Shown here: piece after piece, positions 23,501 through 33,300 of the stretch | Layout: each line of letters starts with the position of its first letter | Numbering within the stretch: the stretch's first letter is position 1 | From: Ectocarpus siliculosus | Taxonomy: Eukaryota > Sar > Phaeophyceae > Ectocarpales > Ectocarpaceae | Assembly (NCBI GenBank): GCA_000310025.1 | Contig: FN649752.1 | Coordinates: 3,046,157 to 3,098,915 of the forward strand | Reading direction: 5' to 3' | Length of the DNA stretch: 52,759 bases | Notes under the pieces: generated by a model | The model's database searches: none | Told to the model about the DNA's origin: nothing | What the model saw: only the letters and a program-made list of their open reading frames with translations | Made by a program: the position numbers and the translations under genes

Positions 23501-24302
23501 AGGCTGGCACACCACTAGAAGCCTTGTATGTGACCACCTCGCTAGTTGTCTCTGCGATACTCTCTCTCTGGCACGCTAAGACTCTGTGGACACAAGGCTT
23601 GAACAGAATGGTAACACATGCGACTCCTCCTCTCGACCGAGGGGGCCCCGCAGTACGCAATGCGTTCCGGGTACCCCAATATAAACAGTATGGCAATTCG
23701 AGTTGTTTCAATAAACCTCGGTTTATTTTGTCTACGCCTTTGTCTACGCCTTAAACAAACCTGCCCATTTTTCTCCGACCGCATATCAAGGGCTCAAATC
23801 TGTGATATATCAAGGACAGGATTCCCTGAAGACCTCTCTCAACGATAGGCCGAGGTTGGAGAGGGAGGCGATGCGTGTGTGTGCCACAACGGTGCCGAGT
23901 ACTTGCAGGTGGACCACCAGCGGTCGACCTGCCATTATGTGGCAATGGGCAGCGACCCGCGGGGAGACTGAGCCTACGGTACTGCTGTTAGCTCATGCTC
24001 CAGCACTGGTGGTGACGGTTAAAAAACGAGGGTTCATGCGTAAACTATCCCCGCGTGATAATCTGTCCGTGCCCCTGGTTTTGTGTCACAATGCATGGGG
24101 GTGAACGACTAGGGTTGTCCCACCGAGGCCTGGTGATACCAAGCGACTGTTGGACACGATGTCCTACCGCGTGAAGGTCTTTCTCGGGGGTCGGGAAAGG
24201 TGGTTTCGCCTTGATTAGTTATCACCCACTGCACGGTTTTGCTCGTGGTGACGGTTGACACGGCAGCGCACCCCTTCCTCTCTCCGCTGTCGTGTGGTGC
24301 AG
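20590..24302. other. Gene-poor region upstream of the NB-ARC gene
   Basis: About 3.7 kb without a convincing exon. The best plus-strand open stretch is 21871-22206 (from MSSPAVPAAPSAS through QWYALLQAAFKWWDN), which matches nothing I know and has a donor-like CAG/GTAGGC at 21920. There are small tandem duplications at 22466-22497 and 23398-23425, and a 9+3+9 hairpin near 23014. The segment just before 24302 (CTTCCTCTCTCCGCTGTCG...GTGCAG) looks like a 3' splice site, so an upstream first exon may lie in this region. Confidence 0.4.
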
Positions 24303-27300
24303 GCACTTGCGGAAGCTGCCAGACGCATGGAAGCCGAAACGCCGTGGTTCGAGAAGCTGGGCTTACGGTACCAGGACGTGGCGGATGGGGGCGGCGACTT
24401 GACTGTGGAGACCATCCTCGCTTTCAACGTCGCGAGCGGCCTGATCAATGCAGCCAACGAGACCGTCCTCGCCCCCGTGTTCGTCGTGCTCAAGGGACTG
24501 CTGGGTGCCGTCCAGGGCGCTGCGGCGGCTCGAGAAGAGATCGTTGAGCTCGCTCGGTACTGCGTGGCCATGTCAAGGTGCCTGCTTGATGCTGCCAAGG
24601 CGGACGTCATGCCCGAAACAATCAAGTCAACGCTTGAAGAGTTCAAGGGCGAGATGGAAGCGGTGGGCAGGTTTGTCCAAACTTACGGCACCCGATCGAG
24701 CGGCTGCTGCTGGCGCAGGATGGTGCTCAACGCTCACGATCGCGACACCGCTGCTGGCCACAAGCGGAAACTGAAGGATTTACTAGATGCGGTGCTTGCG
24801 GGTCTCGCCGCTCAGACCAACCAGGGGCTTAACCAGATCAAGGGTATGATTCTTGCCAGGGACCCCCCAAGTCTAGGTGCTCTGGCCGAGATTCCTCGCG
24901 AGGCACCTGTCCTGCCCACGACCTACGTGCAAAGGACGGCCATGTTGGAGGAAGTGGTAGATGACCTGACACACCCTCATCGTTCAGCTTCTGCTACGCA
25001 CTGTCTATTGGGGATGGGCGGCGGGGGCAAGACGCTGATCGCCTCGTCCGTGGTGCGAGATGACCGCGTGCGAGCCCGCTTCAAGCGCGGCATATTTTGG
25101 GTGCCCGTGGGGCGCGAGGGCAAGGACGTGGCGCTGCTCCTGGAGCACCTAGCAGTTGAGCTATCGAGGGTACCCACGGATACGCCACGCAGCTGCCCGA
25201 ACAGGTTTAGCGGTGCAGAAGAGGCTCTCCGACACCTGTCTTCCGTTTGCGCTGAGGACGGCCTGAGGTGTCTGGTTGTGCTGGACAACGTGTGGAATGT
25301 GGAGGTGGTGAACGCCTTCGCGAGCACGGGCTTTCATGTCCTCGTCACCACTCGTCAGCGGGCGGTGATATCTGCTGTGCACGCTGGGGTGTGGACGGAG
25401 GTCGGGGACATGTCGGAGGAGGATGCGTTGGAGGTCTTGAGCAAGGCGAGTCAAGCCGACGGACCACTGCCCGCAGAGGAAGCGCGCCAGGTGCGGGTTC
25501 AATCGTCGTTACTCGCATGTCTTGGTATTTTGGTGAAACTCGAAGGCATGACACAGTTAGTTCTAGCCTCCGAACCAGTGCGGGGTTGTGTCGATGTCGA
25601 TGGTCATCTCGAACAGAGTTCTGCGGGTGTGTGCTCTCCACCTGACGTCAAAGCAGTTAAAGTTGACGGGGTCCCCGCCTGCTGGACACCTGCGTCTGTC
25701 ACAAGGTTAGTTGAAATCCGATAGCTGGCGGCGTTAGGGTTACCAGGTCGTGTGTTGCGGCCGGTTTTTCAAATGTTGCTTTTGCTTTTCCCGCGATGTT
25801 CCTTTTCCAGGTGGCGCTCGACTGTGGAATGCTGCCGTTGGCCTTAGGCATGATCGGAGCTCTAGCGAAGGACCAACCTCTTGATCCGTTGTCGTGGCGA
25901 GCTGTGCACAAGAAGCTGCAAGAAAAGCGTGCAATGTTCCGTGATGTGGAGAACGGGAAGCTGTTCTCCACCATGGACACAAGCGTGTGCAACCTGCCCT
26001 CTAACCAGCGGGAACAGCTTCAGTTGATGGCGGTCATGGCTTTCTGGAGTCGCCGCAACCTCGGAAATGCTCGCAAACCTGTGGGACCAGGTTCGTTTGA
26101 TTCGATGCAAGCGAAGTCCTCGTTTCCGGGTGTTGAGTTTAACGAATGTGATTATCACCGCCGTTGCCTCGAAGGTCGCAGAGTCTTGAGCTTGTACTGC
26201 GCGCGCCTTTGGTTGGCTGTGCTTCTGTATTGCATAGAGTTGGTGTCCCATCGACACCTGTACTGGTTCCTCACGGCTGGTTCTCTCCGTTGTTGTCGAC
26301 ATGACATCTCCCTCTCGGGGACGTTGTTGGTTCCGGATCTCTAACCTGAACTGCATGCAGGACATCAGCGACGTTTCGACTGGTGCGAGCATTTTGGTGG
26401 ACCGATGCCTGCTCCAAGATATGCCCGACGGCTACCGTCTCCACGACCTGGTGCTCGATTACCTGCAGCTCATCGTGACCATGGGCGGTGGTCGTCTAGC
26501 GGGAGAAGCAAGCTCGCGGCAGGCTCGGTACCTGGCGAGGCTCGGGGTATTCAGGCAGTACAATGCTCGCGGTCATAACGTCAGCACCGGCGGGTTATAT
26601 TCTCTCGTTGCCCTTTGGAACTCGGCGAAGAACCTTGATGGGAGTGTAAACGCGGATGCTTGCTATTCGAAAAGCTTGGAGGGCGTGAAGGACATCGGAA
26701 TCACGAGAGAGGTGGCATGGCTGCTCTTGTTGCTGGTGAGCACGTTGTCACGGTATTGTTTTTGGCTGATCTGCCCTACGTGGACCTTTGTCTTCAGCAT
26801 CGCAGTACTTCGTTTGTATGCTTATGTAGAGACCCTCCGTTGAATGTGAACCCCGTGCATACAGGGAAGCTACTCTGGTGCGGAGGCCATACTCAGGAAG
26901 GTCTTGGAGGGAGCTGACGAGAGAGCGGACGAGCTCGCTGAGTTTGGATTCGCGCTGGGTACCCTAGCGACAGCGCTTCAACATCAGGTGCGCCTTGGCA
27001 AGTTTTTTCAAACTTCCCGCCAGATACGGGTGCTTTCTTGCGCGAACGGTGTACCAATTTCCGATCTTCGCTACGGCTCTTCCGTGCCTCTGTTTGGGGG
27101 GCGCAAGAGCAAGCTACCGCGATTGTCACGGGTTAGGGTTTAGGGTTACGGAAACGTGGTGTTGCGTTGTTCTGCTCATTTTGACACGCTGCACGCGCGT
27201 ACGTTTGTTGGACAGGGCAAGCTCGATGAAGCGAACCCTCTCCTGGTGCGAGCTATCGAGATCCAGAAGCGAGCTCTTGGCCCCGATCATCCGAGCGTCG

Positions 27301-30300
27301 CCATCAGCCTCGGCACCCGGGCAAACGTCTTGAAAGCACAGGTGCGTTAGTATGTCGGGGAGACCCCTGTCGTTGATGAACGCGACATGTATGTGAACAT
27401 TCGGTGAAGCTTTGAATCATCATTTCGATGGGCAGAATGACGGCGAAGAATGGTTTGATTTGTGTTGGTGGAAGCATCTGCCATGTTTCGGGTTGTATTG
27501 GCTGAGTGTTTCTGTCTCAGGCACCATCTGGCATGGGGGAGTTCTTGGCAAGGTGTGCGTCGTGTTCTGCATCACGACGAGAAACTCTGATCCTGCAACA
27601 CCCTGATTTCATCTCGAAGGGCAAGTACGACGAGGCGGACCGGCTGTACCTGAGGTGTATCGAGATTGAGGAGAAACGTCTGGGCCCCGACCACCCTGAG
27701 CTTGCTGCAAGCCTCAACAACAGGGCGGGACTCTTGAAAGCACAGGTACAGCAGCGGTTGTTTCTTGACGTGCGGTTTGTGGGACATGGCACGTACTCGA
27801 CCACTCATTGCATCATTGCCTGTATTGACCAAGGGTCTGGGACCGACACCTGGATGTCGGACTTGTGTCTGTGGTGGTGACATGGTGTGCCGACGTGAAG
27901 GTGGTATTGCGTGTTCCTGCTCATTTTGACATGCTGCACGCGCGTACGTTTGTTGGACAGGGCAAGTTCGATGAAGCAGATCCCCTCCTGGTGCGAGCTG
28001 TCGAGATCCAGGAGCGAGCTCTTGGCCCCGATCATCCGAGCGTCGCCAACAGCCTCGGCACCCGGGCGATTGTGTTGGAAGCGCAGGTGCGTTAGTATGT
28101 CTGACTCCTGTCGTTGATGAACGTGACACGTATGTGAACATTCGGTGAAGCTTTGCATCATCATTTCGATGGGTAGAATGACAGCGACGAGTGGTTTGAT
28201 TTGTGTTGGCGGAAGCATCTGCCATGTTTCGGGGTTGTATTGGCTGAGTGTTTCTGTCTCAGGCACCATCTGGCTTGGGGGAGTTCTTGGCAAGGTGGGT
28301 GTTGTGTTCTCGATCACCATGGAAAGCTCTGCTCCTGCAACACCCTGATTTCATCTCGCAGGGCAAGTACGACGAGGCGGACCGGCTGTACCTGAGGTGT
28401 ATCGAGATTCAGGAGAGAGGTCTGGGCCCCGACCACCCGGATCTTGCTGCAAGCCTCAACAACAGGGCGGGACTCTTGAAAGCACAGGTACAGCGGCAGT
28501 TGGTTCTTGACGTGCGGTTTGTGGGACATGGCACGTACTCGACCACTTATTGCATCACTACCTGTTTTGGTAAAGGGTGAGGGACCGACACCTCGGATGT
28601 CGGACTTGTGTCTGTGGTGGTGACATGGTGGGCCGACGTGAAGGTGGTATTGCGTGTTCCTGCTCATTTTGACATGCTGCACGCGCGTACGTTTGTTGGA
28701 CAGGGCAAGTTCGATGAAGCAGATCCCCTCCTGGTGCGAGCGATCGAGATCCAGGAGCGAGCTCTTGGCCCCGATCATCCGAGCGTCGCCATCAGCCTCG
28801 GCACCCGGGCGATTGTGTTGGAAGCGCAGGTGCGTTAGTATGTCTGACTCCTGTCGTTGATGAACGCGACGCGTATGTGGCAGAATGACAGCGAAGAATG
28901 GTTTGATTTGTGTTGGCGGAAGCATCTGCCATGTTTCGGGTTGTATTGGCTGAGTGTTTCTGTCTCAGGCACCATCTGGCATGGGGGAGTGCTTGGCAAG
29001 GTGGGTGTTGTGTTCTCGATCACCATCAAGAGAAGCTCTGCGCTTGCACCACCCTGATTTCATCTCGCAGGGCAAGTACGACGAGGCGGACCGGCTGTAC
29101 CTGAGGTGTATCGAGATTAAGGAGAAACGTCTGGGCCCTGACCACCCTGAGCTTGCTGCAAGTCTCAGCAACAGGGCGGGACTCTTGAAAGCACAGGTAC
29201 GGCGGCAGTTGGTTCTTGACGTGCGGTTTGTGGGACATGGCACGTACTCGACCACTCATTGCATCACTACCTGTTTTGGTAAAGGGTGAGGGACCGACAC
29301 CTCGGATGTCGGACTTGTGTCTGTGGTGGTGACATGGTGGGCCGACGTGAAGGTAGTACTGCGTGTTCCTGCTCATTTTGACATGCTGCACGCGCGTACG
29401 TTTGTTGGACAGGGCAAGCTCGATGAAGCGGATCCTCTCCTAGTGCGAGCTATCGAGATCCAGAAGCGAGCTCTTGGCCCCGATCATCCGAGCGTCGCCA
29501 ACAGCCTCGGCACCCGGGCGATTGTTTTGGAAGCGCAGGTGCGTTAGTATGTCTGACTCCTGTCGTTGATGAACGCGACACGTATGTGAACATTCGGTGA
29601 AGCTTTGCATCATCATTTCGATGGGCAGAATGACAGCGACGAGTGGTTTGATTTGTGTTGGCGGAAGCCTCTGCCATGTTTCGGGGTTGTATTGGCTGAG
29701 TGTTTCTGTCTCAGGCACCATCTGGCATGGGGGAGTTCTTGGCAAGGTGGGTGTTGTGTTCTCGATCACCATGGAAAGCTCTGCTCCTGCAACACCCTGG
29801 TTTCATCTCGCAGGGCAAGTACGACGAGGCGGACCGGCTGTACCTGAGGTGTGTCGAGATTGAGGAGAGAGGTCTGGGCCCCGACCACCCGGAGCTTGCT
29901 GCAAGCCTCAACAACAGGGCGGGACTCTTGCAAGCACAGGTACGGCGGCGGTTGTTTCTTGACACACGGTTTGTGGGACATGGCACGTACTCGACCATTC
30001 ATTTCATCATTACTTGTAGTGACAAAGGGTGAGGGACCGACACCTGGATGTCGGACTTGTGTCTGTGGTGGTGACATGGTGGGCCGACGGAAGGTGGTAC
30101 TGCGTTGTCCTGCTCATTTTGACATGCTGCACGCGCGTACGTTTGTTGGACAGGGCAAGTTCGATGAAGCGGATCCTCTCCTGGTGCGAGCTGTCGAGAT
30201 CAAGGAGCGCGCTCTTGGCCCCGATCATCCGAGCGTCGCCATCAGCGTCGGCACCAGGGCGAGTGTGTTGGAAGCACAGGTTCGTTAGTATGTCGGGGAG

Positions 30301-32368
30301 ACCCCTGTCGTTGATGAACGCGACACGTATGTGAACATTCTGTCAAGCTTCGCATCATCATTCCGATGGGTAGAATGACAGCGACGAGTGGTTTGATTTG
30401 TGTTGGTGGAAGCATCTGCCATGTTTCGGGTTGTATTGGCTGAGTGTTTCTGTCTCAAGCACCCATCTGGCTTGGGGGAGTTCTTGGCAAGGTGGGTGTC
30501 GTGTTCTCGATCACCATGGAAAGCTCTGCTCCTGCACCACCCTGATTTCATCTCGCAGGGCAAGTACGACGAGGCGGACCGGCTGTACCTGAGGTGTATC
30601 GAGATTCAGGAGAAACGTCTGGGCCCCGACCACCCGGATCTTGCTGCAAGCCTCAACAACAGGGCGGGACTCTTGAAAGCACAGGTACGGCGGCGGTTGG
30701 TTCTTGACACACGGTTTGTGGGACATGGCATGTACTCGACCACTCATTGCATCACTACCTGTATTGACCAAGGGTCTTGGAGAGGTACCTTGATGTCGGA
30801 CTTGTGTCTGTGGTGGTGACATGGTGGGCCGACGTGAAGGTGGTATTGCGTGTTCCTGCTCATTTTGACATGCTGCACGCGCGTACGTTTGTTGGACAGG
30901 GCAAGCTCGATGAAGCGGATCCCCTCCTGGTGCGAGCTGTCGAGATCCAGGAGCGAGCTCTTGGCCCCGATCATCCGAGCGTCGCCAACAGCCTCGGCAC
31001 CCGGGCGATTGTGTTGCAAGCACAGGTTCGTTGGTATGTCGGGGAGACCTCTGTCGTTGATGAACGCGACACGTATGTGAGCATTCGGTGAAGCTTCGCA
31101 TCATCATTCCGATGGGCAGAATGACAGCGACGAGTGGTTTGATTTGTGTTGGTGGAAGCCTCTGCCATGTTTCGGGTTGTATTGGCTGAGTGTTTCTGTC
31201 TCGGGCACCATCTGGCATGGGGGAGTTCTTGGCAAGGTGGGTGTTGTGTTCGCGATCACCACGAGAAGCTCTGCGCTTGCACCACCCTGATTTCATCTCG
31301 CAGGGCAAGTACGACGAGGCAGATCGACTGTACCTGAGGTGTATCGAGATTCAGGAGAGAGGTCTGGGCCCCGACCACCCGGATCTTGCTGCAAGCCTCA
31401 ACAGCAGGGCGGAACTCTTGCAAGCACAGGTAGGGCGGGACTATTGGGGCAACAGGGACGTCGGTAGCACAAGGGGTTGTCATCGAGAACCACACATTGA
31501 CCTGGAACGGCGAGACTTTCTTTTGCAACTCGAAGGCCTGTCGTTCACTCAAAAGGCCAAATTTCCGTGGAAATCTGAACGGGAGATTACGAGAACCCGC
31601 ACGGAGTGCTCATGTAAATCATTGCGAAGATTCCCGTCGTTTTGATCCCGCCCCAAGTGGGCGGTGTTGGCCATTGCAGGACATCGGCTCGGTCTCGAAA
31701 GGGGTGCATGACGAGAGAGGCGAATGAATGCACCTTCCCGAGACCAATCAGAACAAATTAGTTTCACCTCCACTCCGTGGGCGCCTCTCCTCCCACCCAT
31801 TTTATTTCTCCAGGGGAAGATCAACGAGGCGAGGTCGCTCTGGCAGAGAGCCCTCGACATTCTAAGGGGCTCTCTCGGAGAGGGACACCAGTACACCAAG
31901 ATGGTTTTGAAGTCACTGGAGGGGTTGGATGGAGAACAGGTTGGTGCCTTTTTGCGCAACCAGTTGCCTTTACCCCACCGGACGCTAAGTTTCTCCTCTT
32001 AGAACGAGTCAGGATGCGCGGTTTAATTCCGATTTTCACCGAGACGACCTTGTTTGTTGCGTGCGTTGGGGTGCTGATCTTGAGACGTTCGGAGCTTCTG
32101 TCTCGGCAACGCTGGTGTCAATCTCGCGTCATTGCGCATGTTTGGACTACACACAAGAAACGAAGTACTTACTGTAGAGGATACTGTCGTGATAGTTGCA
32201 CTGAAATTGGACAGCAGGATGAACCAGACCTCCGAAGGTGGGAAAATTCCCATACGTTGCCTAGCGCCTCTGCATGCGATATTTTGTTCTCAGGCGGGCG
32301 ATATCTATGTACTGTGTGCCGCCCATCAGCTGCAGCTGGACGTGGTAGAGTCGTGGAAGACCATGTAG
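24303..32368 (+). CDS. NB-ARC NTPase with TPR exon array (NLR-like receptor)
   Basis: Exons: 24303-25490, 25811-26090, 26361-26735, 26865-26987; then twelve 126-nt TPR exons starting at 27216, 27620, 27961, 28362, 28704, 29071, 29413, 29814, 30154, 30559, 30900 and 31304; then 31814-31939. The end is either a read-through stop at 32000-32002 or a small exon 32294-32368. All junctions are phase 0. The start is uncertain: acceptor at 24303 or ATG at 24327. Residues about 57-172 form four helices. The NB-ARC domain has P-loop GMGGGGKT (237-244), kinase 2 LVVLDNVW (324-331), a VLVTTR RNBS-B, GMLPLAL in exon 2 and an RLHDLVLDYL MHD-like box in exon 3. TPRs run from about 615 to 1201. By family, it should be a nucleotide-switched signalling receptor with a binding solenoid. 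One extra T at 26041-26043 breaks exon 2: removing it restores GVAATSEMLANLWDQ and a 279-nt phase-0 exon. Confidence 0.92.
27216..31429 (+). repeat. Six tandem A-B TPR exon pairs, about 743-bp unit
   Basis: A exons (GK[LF]DEA[DN]PLLVRA..) start at 27216, 27961, 28704, 29413, 30154 and 30900. B exons (GKYDEADRLYLRC..) start at 27620, 28362, 29071, 29814, 30559 and 31304. Spacing is 745, 743, 709, 741 and 746 for A, and 742, 709, 743, 745 and 745 for B. Each exon is exactly 126 nt and codes one 42-residue TPR with a central LGPDHP loop. A-to-B introns are about 275-279 bp (241 in unit 3), B-to-A introns 214-216 bp. Intron sequences are nearly identical among units, so whole units were duplicated recently or are kept alike by gene conversion. 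Confidence 0.97.
31430..31813 (+). other. Last array intron, unlike the others
   Basis: The intron after the sixth B exon begins GTAGGGCGGG and shares no visible similarity with the five other B-following introns. It marks the right edge of the duplicated unit. The next exon (GKINEARSLWQRALDILRG..) is a diverged capping TPR of the same 126 nt. Confidence 0.8.
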
Positions 32369-33119
32369 CTGCATTGGTTAGCCGTAGCACATATATCTGG
32401 AGAGACAACGACCGCTGAATGAAGTAAGACCAACGCCTTGCTATGGTAATGGACTGGTGTGCCTGAAATCCTATCGGTTTCAGGTGGAAGGTTCGGAGTG
32501 AAGAAGTGCTGGAGATTTGGCGATGCAACGCCTCGGTTCCGTTTTCCCGTGCGGGGTTATCCTCGACAGAGGCGTCGGAGGCGCCGGAGAGAAGCATGTG
32601 CGAAGTGTAGGCATCTCGGAGGTCTGCGCGTCTTTGCCGATGCTTCGCTATTGCTCAGCAGCTCGGGCTGGTCGCTGCGTACTTTAGCCCCACCACAGCA
32701 GTGTACTATGGCACTATGGCCGGGTGGATGAGGCTGTGGCCAAATTCGACGATGTCGTTGTCGCAGAAGTGAAAATGTGTATTTCCACTGTATGGCTGGG
32801 AGATGAAGCATGTAGTCTGTGGTGGGCAGTCTTGAAGACAGCATGCGTAGTTTCCGAATGAGCCATTCAGCATCTTTCGCGGATGTGCGGTGGGCTCTCG
32901 TTGTCGATGTATTGCCCCGATGTCGATAATATTTGGCGTCCGTTCATGGTGACCCCCTAGTCCTACGTATGTTGCTGTGTTTATTTGTTGTCTGGCATTG
33001 TGACTGTGAGAGTGTATGACTTGCAGCCCCGTTTATTGCTTGGATTGTTGGCTTACACCCATGTACAGTATGCAAATAGCGCTTGCTGTTGACATTCGTT
33101 TCGCAATGATTCGTGAGTA
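32369..33119. other. No gene recognised
   Basis: Short open frames only. A pyrimidine-rich acceptor-like GGTTTCAG at about 32474-32481, followed by five codons and a stop, is another possible terminal exon for the NB-ARC gene. Confidence 0.35.
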
Positions 33120-33124
33120 ATGAA

Positions 33125-33300
33125 TGCTGTTCGGGAGTTTACGCTCGATGTGAGCGGCTGCTGTGCAGCGTTCATTTTTGGGTGGGAGGCAGAACAGCCT
33201 TTGGTGTGGGACATCTCACGGGAAGAAGACTTGAATGATGGTAGATATCATTCGGGCGGTGTGATACAGACCGTACAACTGGGGTGTGGGCAGACTGTGT
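33125..33300 (+). repeat. Dispersed repeat paired with 18350-18540
   Basis: Collinear blocks are shared with 18350-18540 (GTTCGGGAGTTTA, GATGTGAGC, CATCTCACGG, AAGAAGACTT, ATTCGG-CGGTGT), with small insertions and deletions. Both copies are in the same orientation. Confidence 0.6.

Noticed and set aside
24255-24302. Start of the NB-ARC protein at 24255
   Set aside because: That codon is TTG, and the 16 codons after it look like the pyrimidine-rich end of an intron (..GTGTGGTGCAG). The acceptor at 24303 or the ATG at 24327 is more likely.
27128-27147. Telomere-like TTAGGGTTTAGGGTT in an NB-ARC gene intron
   Set aside because: Only about two to three units, so chance or a trivial relic; no sign of a chromosome end or fusion.
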